A DNA stretch of 64,000 bases from Streptomyces hyaluromycini (GCF_002217755.1 NZ_BCFL01000042.1:1-64000); one strand, 5' to 3'. Positions 23,892-33,094 are shown, counted from the stretch's first letter. Translations and numbers: made by a program. Notes: generated by a model from the sequence alone, not told the origin.

Positions 23892-25154
23892 ATGAGTTCG
23901 CCAGCCACCTCCAGCGACCGCGAGAAGGTCGTCTCCAAGCTGCCGGGATGGCTCCGGCAGAACCTCAAGATCAGAGCCGCCCAGCACGGCATCGAGATCC
24001 AGGCCGCCGTGGAACAGGGCATCACCGACTGGTGCGGCCTGGCCTCCACCACAGCAACCATCGACACCGCCGGAGCCGACTCGTTCTCCACCTTCCTGCC
24101 TCCCGGGCAGTGGGAAGAGTTCCGTCAAGTCGTCGCAGACCGCCGTGTCTCCCTCATCCAGGGCCTCGCCCAGGCCGTCCAGCTGTGGCTCGACTCCAAC
24201 CCCGCCCCCGACGTCGAACGCCCCGAAGTCACCCGCCGCATCGTCGTCTGCAACCAGAAAGGCGGTGTCGGCAAGACCGCCATCACCGCCGGACTTGGTG
24301 AAGCACTCGCCGAAGACCCCAACGCCCTGCACTCCGTCCGCGTCGCGAAGGCACTGGCGAAGGCGCTCCGCGCGAGCGAGGACCAGTCCGGCAACGAGCC
24401 GGCAAACGATCCGCTCGACATCGAGAACCTGCCCGGACTCGGCCTGCGCGTCCTACTGGTCGACTTCGACCCGCAGTGTCACCTCACCAACCAACTCGGT
24501 GGCGCCCCACTGCCGATGGACGGCGACAGCCTCACCAACCACATGGCGGGTGCCCCCAAGGGTGACCTCCGTGACCTCATCGTCCCCGTCGACGACGACA
24601 CCTTCGGCGGCCGGCTGCACCTGCTGCCCGCCTGCAACGACGCCTTCCTCCTTGACGTCCGCCTGTCCGCCGTACGAGCCCGGGAAGCCGCCCTTGAGCG
24701 CGCGCTCGCCCCGCTCGAAGCCGACTACGACGTGATCCTTGTCGACTGCCCGCCGAGCCTCGGCCTCAGCATGGACGCAGCTGCCTACTACGGCCGCCGC
24801 CGAGACGGAGAAAAGCCCGGCCAGTCCGGCGCCCTGATCGTCGTGCAGGCCGAAGACAGCTCCGCCGACGCCTACGAGCTGCTCACCACACAGGTCGACG
24901 ACCTGCGCAATGACCTGCAGGTCGACATCGACTACCTCGGCATCGTCGTCAATCTCTACGACTCCCGTCGCGGCTTCATCGCCACCTCCTCACTGCAGGG
25001 GTGGGTCGACATAAAGGATCCACGCGTCGTCGGCCTCATCGGCGACCTCAAGGAACAGAAGGAAGCAGTCCGGATGAAGCAGCCCCTGCTGTCATACGCC
25101 CCCAAATCACAGCAGGCGATCGGGATGCGCGCACTGGCCAGGGAGATCGCATGA
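23892..25154 (+). CDS. parA: Plasmid partition ATPase ParA
   Basis: 420 residues from ATG 23892. An N-terminal extension (about 1-110) includes a ribbon-helix-helix-like segment LPGWLRQNLKIRAAQHGIEI, as in self-regulating plasmid ParAs. The ATPase domain follows with deviant Walker A QKGGVGKTAI, Walker A' DFDPQCHLTNQL, and Walker B VILVDCPPSLG. It overlaps parB by four bases (ATGA). It drives movement of ParB-bound plasmid copies over the nucleoid. The upstream inverted repeat is the likely autoregulatory operator. Confidence 0.93.
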   Translation: MSSPATSSDREKVVSKLPGWLRQNLKIRAAQHGIEIQAAVEQGITDWCGLASTTATIDTAGADSFSTFLPPGQWEEFRQVVADRRVSLIQGLAQAVQLWLDSNPAPDVERPEVTRRIVVCNQKGGVGKTAITAGLGEALAEDPNALHSVRVAKALAKALRASEDQSGNEPANDPLDIENLPGLGLRVLLVDFDPQCHLTNQLGGAPLPMDGDSLTNHMAGAPKGDLRDLIVPVDDDTFGGRLHLLPACNDAFLLDVRLSAVRAREAALERALAPLEADYDVILVDCPPSLGLSMDAAAYYGRRRDGEKPGQSGALIVVQAEDSSADAYELLTTQVDDLRNDLQVDIDYLGIVVNLYDSRRGFIATSSLQGWVDIKDPRVVGLIGDLKEQKEAVRMKQPLLSYAPKSQQAIGMRALAREIA

Positions 25155-26302
25155 GCAAGGCCGACCAGTTGGGCGCAGGCCGCTTCGGCGGGGGAGTGCG
25201 GGGCGTCAGCGCACGCCGGCAAGCCGTAGCCGCCGCCACAGGAGTCCCCACCGACGGCATCGCCCCGCCCACCGAACTCCCGCCGCACCGCATCAGTCTC
25301 AACCCCGACAACCCCCGCTCCAGCCTCGGCGACCTCACGGACCTCGCCGGAAGCCTCAAGACCCACGGCCAGAAGGTGGCGATCACGGTGATGAACCGCG
25401 ACGCCTACCTCACCGCAAACCCCGAACGCGAAGCCGATCTCGAAGCCGACACGACGCACGTCGTCATCGACGGCAGCAGCCGGCTCGCCGCCGCCCGCGA
25501 AGCACAGCTCGCCAGCATCAAGATCATGGTCAGCGACGACCAAGGCAACACCTCTGAGGAACTCCTTGAGTCCGCTCTCGTTGCCAACATCCACCGCCAA
25601 GACCTCGAAGAACTCGACGAAGCCCGTGCCCTCGACCGCCTCCTGAAGATCTACGGCAGCCAGACCGAACTGGCCAAAAGGCTGCACCGTTCCCAAGGCT
25701 GGGTATCGCAACGCCTGGCTCTGCTCAACCTCACACCCGAACTCCAGGCCCAGATCGGCCAAGAACCCATCAAGCTGCTGCGCGCGGTGGGCAACAAGCC
25801 AGCTGCCGAGCAGGAAACAGCCCTCAAGGAACTCAAGGACGAACAGGCTCGTCAGGAAGCGGAGAAGCAGCAACGCCGCCAGAAGAAGCCAGCGAAGATC
25901 GCCACGCCTGCTAGCCAGGACTCTGAGAAGCCCGGCAGCCATTACCGGGTAATAGAGGACGACGCGACCAACGCATCGCCCTCCACCGCCCCGGCCGCCC
26001 ACGACAACGGTGAGGACGGCGCCCGACCATCAGCTGGCGATGATCTTGATTCGGCGGCGCCGGACAAGGACGAACCACATCAGGAAGACGGGACACAGCA
26101 ATCTGTTCCCGAACCGCGATCCCGCAACGACGGACCAGCCGAGGGGGACCAGGTCGCAGAACAGCAGCTGAAGCGGTTTCCCTACGGTGACGGCGCGTCG
26201 GCCGCGGTGTACCTGATTCATAAGATGCCGCCCGACGAGTTCAACACGATGTTGGACCTACTCATCAAGCACAGGGACGGCCAGCTCGCCCCTTCTGGCT
26301 GA
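25151..26302 (+). CDS. parB: Centromere-binding protein ParB
   Basis: 383 residues, ATG overlapping the parA stop. The ParB/Srx nuclease-fold domain (about 40-165) shows the box II-like phrase ESALVANIHRQDLEELDEAR, with conserved SSRLAAAREAQL before it. A helix-turn-helix follows (SQTELAKRLHRSQGWVSQRL, about 174-193). The C-terminal third is an acidic disordered linker with a short terminal dimerisation helix (FNTMLDLLIKHRDG). One parS-like site lies inside this gene (25939-25955). CTP-box residues are not the classical GERRxRA, as expected for plasmid ParBs. Confidence 0.92.
   Translation: MSKADQLGAGRFGGGVRGVSARRQAVAAATGVPTDGIAPPTELPPHRISLNPDNPRSSLGDLTDLAGSLKTHGQKVAITVMNRDAYLTANPEREADLEADTTHVVIDGSSRLAAAREAQLASIKIMVSDDQGNTSEELLESALVANIHRQDLEELDEARALDRLLKIYGSQTELAKRLHRSQGWVSQRLALLNLTPELQAQIGQEPIKLLRAVGNKPAAEQETALKELKDEQARQEAEKQQRRQKKPAKIATPASQDSEKPGSHYRVIEDDATNASPSTAPAAHDNGEDGARPSAGDDLDSAAPDKDEPHQEDGTQQSVPEPRSRNDGPAEGDQVAEQQLKRFPYGDGASAAVYLIHKMPPDEFNTMLDLLIKHRDGQLAPSG
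25939..25955. promoter_or_regulatory. parS-like palindrome, site 4, inside parB
   Basis: CCATTACCGGGTAATAG, with a perfect 13-bp core (25941-25953). It is embedded in the parB linker-coding region, where it translates as HYRVI. A site within the parB gene is known from other plasmid and chromosome systems and argues that the repeats are selected rather than chance. Confidence 0.75.
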
Positions 26303-26310
26303 GAGCCCTG

Positions 26311-26616
26311 TTGGCGTGCGGAGAGCCCGACAAGGACGTCATGGGTTCCGATACGGCGCCAGATGACGTGCGGGACTCCGGGGTGTGTCTCCGGGCCGTA
26401 CTGCCAGGTGACCCGACCGCCTCCCGACTACGTCAGTTCGTAGACGCCGCATGGCGCGCAGCGGACGCGCTTGATGCGAAGCGAGGCCCGGAATCCGGTG
26501 CCGGTGTGGAGGTCGTCCACGAAGACGCTGACGGTTTGGCGGAAACGGCGTCGCTGTTCGGGGGTGAGGCGGTCCAGGTCGGCGGTGAAGCGGGTCGTGG
26601 TCTCGTAGGTCGGCAC
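26311..26616 (-). pseudogene. RelE-like toxin broken by an amber codon
   Basis: The ATG at 26616 starts a frame reading TTRFTADLDRLTPEQRRRFR and VRCAPCGVYELT, then meets TAG at 26430-26428. The same frame continues perfectly after the stop (RVTWQYGPETHPGVPHVIWR, then RIGTHDVL). A single TGG-to-TAG change at the conserved Trp therefore interrupts an otherwise normal RelE/ParE-type protein. Its 3' end runs into the end of parB. No antitoxin gene is adjacent. Confidence 0.7.
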
Positions 26617-26945
26617 GTCGTCTGGTGTGAAGGGAGTCGGTGATGTGGTGCGGGGCTGTTCGTCTTCGGCTGTGTTGGACGGGGAGTTACGTGAGGGCGC
26701 GCGGGTTGACGCTGGAGTCGGCTGTTGTCGGGGTGCGTGGTGGGTGAGGTGTGGATGGGTGGCTGTGGCGCAGCATTTGCCTGGCCCTCTGTAAGTGCCG
26801 TGAGGACGAAAGCGGAGCCCGTAGGGCGGGCTTGAGGCAGCGGCCGGCGCCCGTCGTGCGGGATCGGCCGTGAAGGTTCGCTGAACTCTCCCGCACTACG
26901 GGATCGGGTCTTTTCCGCAGGTCAGAGCCGGTGTCCCCTGTGGGC
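26617..26945. other. Short gene-free stretch
   Basis: Nothing recognisable. Two near-copies of a CGGGATCGG word with inverted context (near 26862 and 26900) are the only notable symmetry. Confidence 0.4.
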
Positions 26946-27372
26946 ATGCTCAGTGTTGCGAAGGTGCACAGGCGGAACGCCTGGCGTTACTACGTGCGGT
27001 GGGTGGCCTTCGGGGTCGGTCGCCGTCCGGCCCGCCAGCCGTTGGAAGACGCTCTGGAGAAGGCCGGGCTCCCGCCCGGGGGCGCTCGACACCCGGCGCC
27101 TCTACCGAAACGTCGTGGCGGCAGGGACCCTGTACACCCTCACGATGACGACGGAGGTCTGCGAGGAGCCGGGGCCGGCGACCGTGCCCCGGAAGGTGAC
27201 GCCGGGCCTGCGTCCCGTCATGGAGACAGCCGGGGTGGAGTAGGACCTCATCGACTGGTCGGCCACCCGCCGCGAGCAGATCACCGCGGCCCTGGAAGGC
27301 ATCACCGACACGTACGTCGCCAAGCACGGGCGGCTGCCCGACGAGCGGGCCCGCCACGACCGCATCGGCCAC
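26946..27372 (+). pseudogene. MobF/TrwC-type relaxase remnant
   Basis: ATG 26946 begins with the Streptomyces TraA-type relaxase signature MLSVAKVHRRNAWRYYVR. After about 45 codons the sequence jumps to another frame carrying the central relaxase phrases NVVAAGTLYTLTMTTEVCEE and VTPGLRPVMETAGVE. An in-frame TAG at 27241-27243 interrupts it before WSATRREQITAALEG and YVAKHGRLPDERARH. Hundreds of codons, including the catalytic His triad and the helicase part, are missing. The plasmid's own conjugative relaxase at this locus is therefore dead. Confidence 0.75.
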
Positions 27373-28119
27373 CGCTCGCGGCGACGACCGCAACCACGAC
27401 CAGGCGGCGGCCGCGCCGCACGCCGTCGACCACCCGGACCGGGATGCCGCCCTACACCCCGGTACAGCGGGCCGCCGCCGTCCAGGCCCACCAGCAGGCC
27501 GCGATGCCCGAGCTCCTGGAAGGCCGGACGACCGACCCGGAGACATGGATGCGAACCCCGGAGCACCTCGACCGGTTCGCCGCCTTCAAGCGCGAGAGCG
27601 ACGCCCGCCCTCGCGCCGTCGCCGACCATCTCAGGCAGACCGGGCAACCGGCCAGCGGGGGAGTGATCTGCGCCTTCGCGCCATCTGCAGCTCGGAGCGG
27701 ATCGAGAATCGGGAAGTTGGGTACCGCGCGTCCTGACTCGCCACCAGGTCCACCACGACGGGAGCGCCACGTTGACCTACGAGCCAGTCGACCTGAACCT
27801 GACCGATCCGACGAAGGGCTACCTGAACTTCGTCGCCCGCACGGTCGACGAGCCAGGGCCCGAGGCCTCAGGCTGCCTGGCGGACTGCTCCGTCTCGGTC
27901 TGCTTGTGGAGTTTGTCGTCCGCGGACAAGACGTGCCCGAGGGGCCCGTCTCACCCGAGGCTTCAGAGTTCTGCTGTTCCAGGTGGTCCAGCAGACCGGC
28001 AGCATCGAGGCCCGGACTGCCCTTCAGATGGCGGGCCAGGAGGCGGCCATCACGTCCCATGGCGACGGCCGCCTCCTGAACTGGGGCGCGAACTGGGGCG
28101 CGGCTCTACGACGTCATGT
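27373..28119. other. Decayed DNA between the relaxase remnant and the origin repeats
   Basis: Two short protein-like stretches (near 27446-27650, MPELLEGRTTDPETWMRTPE; and near 27772-27870, YEPVDLNLTDPTKGYLNFVA) lie in different frames without ribosome sites and look like fragments of larger plasmid genes. No intact gene is supported. Confidence 0.45.
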
Positions 28120-28579
28120 GTCGCTTCGGTCGCTGCTGCAGGGGTGTGCGGTCGAGGAGTACTCAAGAGTCACTCAAGACGGCAGCGACGGACGGGCAGC
28201 GACCCGGAAGAGGCAGCGTCGCTGCTCGGTCGCTGAAGGAAAGTGGCTGGCTGGCGGGGGAGTTCCCGGTGGCCCAGCGACCGAAGCGACCCAAGGCCCG
28301 GGTATATGACGCGCTCACCCGCATGCACGCATGTGAGTGAGCGCGTCATACATTGACGACTTGGGTCGCTTCGGTCGCTGTTCAGGCTGGTGCACGATGG
28401 TGACCTGCGGGTTTTGTCCAGCGGCTGAGGAAGCGACCGACGGGCTGCTCGGTCACTGCGTCTCTCCTCGGGTTCCTGGTCCGGTTGCGGGGACGGAATC
28501 GTCTCCTGTCTCACATGACCTTTCCTTTATCGCTGCTTCGCTAGTCTGTTTCCCTTGTTGAGTAGCTTCGGTCGCTGAC
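28120..28579. repeat. Candidate replication origin: iterons and nested perfect inverted repeats
   Basis: A 20-bp perfect inverted repeat (28276-28295 and 28360-28379; AGCGACCGAAGCGACCCAAG and its complement) encloses a 14-bp perfect inverted repeat (TATGACGCGCTCAC, 28305-28318; GTGAGCGCGTCATA, 28337-28350). The word TCGCTTCGGTCGCTG also occurs outside it at about 28121-28135 and, with one change, at 28565-28579; degenerate forms lie near 28211 and 28432. The array ends 11 bp before the primase-polymerase ATG. Iterons plus symmetry next to replication genes are the usual form of a plasmid origin. Confidence 0.75.
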
Positions 28580-28589
28580 GGGGGGACGC

Positions 28590-29699
28590 ATGACCGGTGA
28601 GCTGCGAGATTTAGGCTGCGATTTACGACGTTCCGCTCCGCCCCGGCAAGACGTTGTCCTGCGGTCCTTGGCCGTCGCACGATGGTGCGCCGGGCGGGGG
28701 TGGCCGGTCCATCCGCTGGCCCCGGGACGCAAGACGCCCCCGGGCAACTGCACGGCCTGCCGCGAGCCCGGGCACACCCACCGGGGGTGCCCCTGTCCCG
28801 CCGCCGGGCGCTGGTGCCACGGATTCCGGGCTGCCACGCTGGACTTCGCCCGGATCGAGAAGTGGTGGGGTGAGCGGCCCGACTTCGGCGTCGGGATCGC
28901 CTGCGGCCCAGCAGGGCTGGTCGTCATCGACATCGACGCCCATCCGGGGCAAATGCCCGGCCGTGACCGGCTGCTGCCCGGCATCGACATCGCCGATACC
29001 GTGGACCTGACGGGGCTCGCCAACGGGTTCCACACGATCGGGGTGCTCGCCGCGTTGCGCGGCGCCGTCTCGCCCGCCGAGGACACGACCACCTTGCGGG
29101 TGCGCACGCCCTCCCGCGGGCTGCACGTCTGGTACAGGGCCCCGCAGGGGCACCCCTGGCAGTGCTCCTCCGGCTCCGGCGGCCGACGCGCGCTGGCCTG
29201 GCAGGTGGACGTACGGGCGCACGGCGGGTACATCGTCGCGCCGGGCACCGTGACCGAGGCGGGGCGCTACGAGGGCGTGGGCGAGGTGAGAGAACCTGCC
29301 CCGCTGCCGGACTGGCTTGCGTGGGAGCTGGAGCGCACCGGGCATCTGCCACCCACGCACGTGCCGGCGCCCCGGCCGGTGCCGCCCCGGGCCCGGCAGG
29401 CCGTCCTGGCCGCCGGAGGAGGGCACGGAGCCGTCGGCCGTCTCCTGAGCGGGCTGCTGGCCGAAGTGGCCGCCTGTGCCGCCGTACCCGAAGGGGCGGG
29501 CTTCACCGACAAACTCAACCGGGCCGCCTACACCGCCGGCGGGCTCGTCGCTGCCGGGCTGCTGGCTGAGGCCGAGCAGGTCCTGGGCGAGGTGGCGGAG
29601 TACGCCCGCCCCGGGCAGGAACGCCGCTACGCCGCCGTCATCAGGAGCGGGATCAGCGCAGGGCGCATGCGCCCGCTGAGTCCGGGGGGCGGCCGGTGA
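28590..29699 (+). CDS. Bifunctional DNA primase/polymerase (prim-pol)
   Basis: 369 residues. The prim-pol domain (about 25-235) has an unusual Cys/His insertion (NCTACREPGHTHRGCPCPA), a WWGERPDFGVGIACG strand, and the catalytic acidic motif LVVIDIDAHPG. Further motifs are TLRVRTPSRGLHVWY and AWQVDVRAHGGYIVAPG. The C-terminus is helical. It is the first gene of a three-gene operon, with the downstream helicase overlapping by four bases (GTGA). It would prime or extend DNA at the adjacent repeat array. GGGGGA is the ribosome site. Confidence 0.9.
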   Translation: MTGELRDLGCDLRRSAPPRQDVVLRSLAVARWCAGRGWPVHPLAPGRKTPPGNCTACREPGHTHRGCPCPAAGRWCHGFRAATLDFARIEKWWGERPDFGVGIACGPAGLVVIDIDAHPGQMPGRDRLLPGIDIADTVDLTGLANGFHTIGVLAALRGAVSPAEDTTTLRVRTPSRGLHVWYRAPQGHPWQCSSGSGGRRALAWQVDVRAHGGYIVAPGTVTEAGRYEGVGEVREPAPLPDWLAWELERTGHLPPTHVPAPRPVPPRARQAVLAAGGGHGAVGRLLSGLLAEVAACAAVPEGAGFTDKLNRAAYTAGGLVAAGLLAEAEQVLGEVAEYARPGQERRYAAVIRSGISAGRMRPLSPGGGR

Positions 29700-31201
29700 C
29701 GCCCGCCCCCGACAAAGCCGTCTTCGACGCCCGCTCGGTCGCCGCCCAGATCCTGGCCCAGCCCGTGCCCCAGCCCCGCCCGCAGGAACGGAGCACCCCC
29801 GGGCTGGGCGGCGAAGCCACCGCCGGCGGGCTGTTGCCGGACACCCTCAGTGACCGCGGCAACGCCAAACTGTTCGTCCGGCTCTACGCCAACGACTACC
29901 GGCACGTGCCGGGACTGGGCTGGTTCCGCTGGGACAGCACCCGCTGGCAGCCCGACGAGGATGACACCGTGCTGTGGGCCGCCGGTGACCTGGCGGAGTC
30001 CCTCGCAACCACCGACCCGCGCGGTGTGTTCAGCACGGCCGCGCTCCAGCAGCACCAGCGCCGCGCGCTGAGCACCAGCGGGATGAACGCGATGCTCACC
30101 CAGGCCCGGTCGGCGCCCGGTATGGTGCTCAACGCGGCGCTGCTGGATGCCGATCCGTACGCGCTGTGCACCCCCGGCGGGATCGCCGACCTGCGCACCG
30201 GGCTGATCCGAACCCCCGACCCGGACAAGGACTTCCACTCCCGCTCCACCACCGCCGCTCCCGAGCCCATGCCGACGCCCCGCTGGGACCGGTTCCTCAC
30301 CGACACCTTCGGGGAGGGGCCCGAGGGCGCGGAGATGATCGACTTCCTGCATCTGCTGCTCGGCTACTCCATCACCGGCGACGTCGGCGCCCAGGTGATG
30401 CCGTTCCTGTTCGGCTCCGGCAAGAACGGCAAGTCCGTACTGCTGGACGTGGTGATGAAGCTCGTCGGCGACTACGCGGACGCCGCGCCGCCGGGGTTTC
30501 TCATGGCCCGCCCCTACGAGGGGCACCCCACCGATCTGGCGGAACTGCACGGCCGCCGGGTCATCGTGTGCAGCGAGGTGAAGCCGGGGGACCGTTTCGA
30601 CGAGGCCCGCGTGAAGCTGCTGACCGGCGGAGACCGCATCAAGGCGCGGCGGATGCGGCAGGACTTCTTCAGCTTTCAGCCCACGCACAAGCTATGGCTG
30701 CTGGGCAACCACCGGCCTGAGGTCGGTACGGGCGGGTTCGCGTTCTGGCGGCGGATGCGGCTGATCCCGTTCGAGCGGGTCGTGCCCGATCGCCGGAAAG
30801 TGGACAACCTGGCCGACATCCTTGTCACCGAGGAGGGGCCTGGCATCCTCAACTGGCTCATCACGGGCGCCCGACGCTACCTGAGCGGCGAGCGGGACCT
30901 GCTGGGGCCGGAGCGGGTGCGCATCGCCACCACGGCGTACGCGGAGACCGAGGACCACATTGGGCGTTTCCTTGGTGAGTCCTGTCAGCTGCAGCCGGAC
31001 CTGAGGGCGGAGCAAGCCGGTCTCTATGCGGCGTACCGGACGTGGTGTCAGAATGAGGGAGCCCCGGCCGTCTCGTCCCGATCCTTCGCGGCGCGGGTCC
31101 GGGAGGCGGTGGGACTGGAGTCTCCCAAGGGGATGATCCTGTCCAACCAGCGCAAGTACTACCCGGGCATCGGACTGGCCGCCGACGAGGAGACAGCATG
31201 A
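29696..31201 (+). CDS. D5/P4-family primase-associated SF3 helicase
   Basis: 501 residues. A D5 N-terminal region (about 60-210) is followed by a superfamily 3 helicase: Walker A FLFGSGKNGKSVLLD, Walker B-like RRVIVCSEVKPGDRFDEA, and motif C HKLWLLGNHRPEV. The C-terminal winged helix (from about 420) ends the protein. It overlaps both neighbours by four bases, indicating strict co-translation with the prim-pol. Together they form a plasmid or phage-type replisome core acting on the iteron block upstream. Confidence 0.92.
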   Translation: MTPAPDKAVFDARSVAAQILAQPVPQPRPQERSTPGLGGEATAGGLLPDTLSDRGNAKLFVRLYANDYRHVPGLGWFRWDSTRWQPDEDDTVLWAAGDLAESLATTDPRGVFSTAALQQHQRRALSTSGMNAMLTQARSAPGMVLNAALLDADPYALCTPGGIADLRTGLIRTPDPDKDFHSRSTTAAPEPMPTPRWDRFLTDTFGEGPEGAEMIDFLHLLLGYSITGDVGAQVMPFLFGSGKNGKSVLLDVVMKLVGDYADAAPPGFLMARPYEGHPTDLAELHGRRVIVCSEVKPGDRFDEARVKLLTGGDRIKARRMRQDFFSFQPTHKLWLLGNHRPEVGTGGFAFWRRMRLIPFERVVPDRRKVDNLADILVTEEGPGILNWLITGARRYLSGERDLLGPERVRIATTAYAETEDHIGRFLGESCQLQPDLRAEQAGLYAAYRTWCQNEGAPAVSSRSFAARVREAVGLESPKGMILSNQRKYYPGIGLAADEETA

Positions 31202-31569
31202 GCGCCCTCATCGCCGAGGACGAGATCGACCACGAGATCGACTTCGTCTGGCTCGAGGACATCAGCAGGCTGGACTACGTGCGGCAGAGTCTGGACCGGC
31301 TGCCGACCCGCCGGGGCAGGCCCGCCTACCACCGCGACGGCCGCATGGTCGGCTACGCGCTGCTCGGGCGAGGGGCCAAGCCGTCCCGTTCGTCGGGGAC
31401 CTTCCGGCGGCGGGTGTTCTGGCTGTTGCCGCACGACCGGGACACCGAGCCGGAGGGGCTGTACGCCACCGGCGCTCCGGCCGAGGCGGTCGATCCGCGC
31501 ACGCTGATGCCCGGGAGCAAGGGGCGCAAGACGGAACTGTCGGAGGGCGGGGCAGTATCGTCTCTGTAG
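31198..31569 (+). CDS. Hypothetical protein, third gene of the replication operon
   Basis: 123 residues, ATG overlapping the helicase stop. The N-terminus is acidic (EDEIDHEIDFVWLEDISRLD), the middle basic (LPTRRGRPAYHRDGRMVGYA). No domain is recognised. Its tight coupling suggests a replication accessory or copy-control role, without direct evidence. Confidence 0.65.
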   Translation: MSALIAEDEIDHEIDFVWLEDISRLDYVRQSLDRLPTRRGRPAYHRDGRMVGYALLGRGAKPSRSSGTFRRRVFWLLPHDRDTEPEGLYATGAPAEAVDPRTLMPGSKGRKTELSEGGAVSSL

Positions 31570-32468
31570 GGCGAGAGGGAGACGGACAGCTGCTGGGCGG
31601 GCCCGAAGCGCGCGCCCGGCAGAGCGGGATGTGTCCCTTGGAGGGGCCGTACCTATGCGGCGGTCTCCGCGTAGTCGGTGAGCGGAATACGGACGCTGTC
31701 GGCGGCGGAAGCGGTTGCCGGCTGATGTCGTCGTAGAGCACGTACAGGATGCTGCAGGCACAACCGGTCATCCACCAGCCTGGGACCGGGAGCCTTCCAC
31801 GGCCAGGTCGGACGCCACGTTCCTCCTCGCTCACCTGCTGTCCATCCGGGAGCAGGGCACGCAGACCTGATGAAGCACATGGTGGACATCCAGCGGCAGT
31901 CGATCGGGCCGGGGAGAGGGGAGTGATGGCCTGGTCCCGCGGTGCGGCAGCACCATGTCGAGAGCCTGCGGGCTGATCCGCGGGTTTCCCGCGACGCCCG
32001 CCGCCACCGGCCCGCGTTCATGCGCGGGGAGGTCACGGAGGAGTGGCTGCTGTCCGCGTGGGTGGCGAACGAGAACACACTGTTCTCCCACGGGGAGCGT
32101 CACTCCCGATTGCGCTGGCTGGTCCGGGACCCGTTCACGGCATGGCACGCCGAATCCAGGCTCTGTGGTCCCGGGTTGAGCGAATCGCGGCAGAGCTGCT
32201 CGACGGCCTGGCCGCGGCCCGTCCGGAACGGCTGATGCATGGGACAGCGAGTGGCGCCCACCTGAGCGAATCGCCGAATTCTGGTTGTTCTTGCTTCCCG
32301 GGCCGGCGGTAGCGCCGGGCGTCGCAGTCCGACAAAGGAGCAGCGGCAAAGAATCAGCTCCCCAGAATCTGTGTGAACCCGCCCCGCCGAGCGGGTCTCC
32401 GGTCCAGCAGCTGTCAAGTCGGCATCGAGTACGGTCAGGGACCGTTGCGGCAGGCTGATGGAGGAGCG
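31570..32468. other. 0.9-kb stretch without an intact gene
   Basis: A protein-like fragment on the plus strand (about 31942-32160, with RGEVTEEWLLSAWVANENTL and WLVRDPFTAWHAESR) continues in another frame as ALWSRVERIAAELLDGLAAA to about 32240. This looks like a frameshifted gene of unknown type. On the minus strand near 31655-31720 a short plausible C-terminus appears without a start. It is probably a boundary zone between the plasmid backbone and the biosynthetic cluster. Confidence 0.45.
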
Positions 32469-32666
32469 ATGAGCAGTCGCAACGTTGCACCCGTCCTGAT
32501 CCGCGTCGAGCGGGGACGCGCCACCGAGGAAGAACTGGCTGCCCTCACCCTGGTGTTGCTCGCGGCGTGCGAGCGCGGCGCGGATCCCCACGGCGAACTG
32601 CCTTCCGTCCGCCCCTGTTGGTGGCAGCACAGCACGAACTACCGATCCCCGGCCGGATGGCTGTGA
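32469..32666 (+). CDS. Acyl-CoA carboxylase epsilon subunit
   Basis: 65 residues with GGAGGAG seven bases upstream. The sequence IRVERGRATEEELAALTLVL followed by a variable linker and the terminal WWQHSTNYRSPAGWL is the pattern of actinomycete AccE/PccE subunits, which bind and stabilise the carboxyltransferase beta subunit. The matching beta subunit lies 7.5 kb downstream (40010-41575). Together they would raise malonyl-CoA supply for the polyketide synthase; the biotinylated alpha subunit must come from elsewhere. This gene is the leftmost one I assign to the cluster. Confidence 0.82.
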   Translation: MSSRNVAPVLIRVERGRATEEELAALTLVLLAACERGADPHGELPSVRPCWWQHSTNYRSPAGWL

Positions 32667-33064
32667 CCTGCCGCGCTTGAAAGATGCGGCCGGCGAGCGA
32701 GACTGCCCGCCGGATCACCGCGCCGGCGATGCCGTCCACCCGACCCGGACTCCCCTTCTGCGCAGGCTGAGCACTGCGGCGTCCTCTGCCCGACTGTTAC
32801 CCGCGCCCACAATCGACCAGAGACCGACCGGATCGGTCATGCCTAACGCGTCAAAGAACTCCTCTGGTTTGTACCTCTGGCGTCAAATAAGTCCGCGTCG
32901 TTTGTAATTGACTCTCATCGTCGGCACCCATGGGTGACCCTCATCCTAATCCCTGAGACGGCCACGTGCATTTATCGGCGATAGGGATATAAGGATGAAT
33001 ATGACCATCATGTCGTTGCTGAACAGGGGATTCCGCTTATTAAAACAGCTGGTGCGGTTTTGTA
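32667..33064. other. Gene-free leader region of the SARP gene, AT-rich at its right end
   Basis: No gene is seen. From about 32960 the sequence is far more AT-rich than anything else in the cluster and contains the SARP promoter just downstream. An open frame could be read in phase with the SARP from 32995 and includes two TTA codons, but the promoter at 33065-33094 lies inside it, so it is more likely untranslated. Confidence 0.5.
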
Positions 33065-33094
33065 TTGACAGGCTGCTTGTGCTGTTTTTAGGAT
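33065..33094 (+). promoter_or_regulatory. Consensus-like promoter of the first SARP gene
   Basis: TTGACA (33065-33070), an 18-bp spacer and TAGGAT (33089-33094) match the principal sigma factor consensus. The expected transcript start near 33101 leaves about 50 bases before the chosen GTG at 33154. Confidence 0.72.

Noticed and set aside
28276..28379. Nested inverted repeat as a transposon end or integron site
   Set aside because: There is no transposase or integrase next to it, and the arms share the iteron word repeated outside; an origin explains it better.
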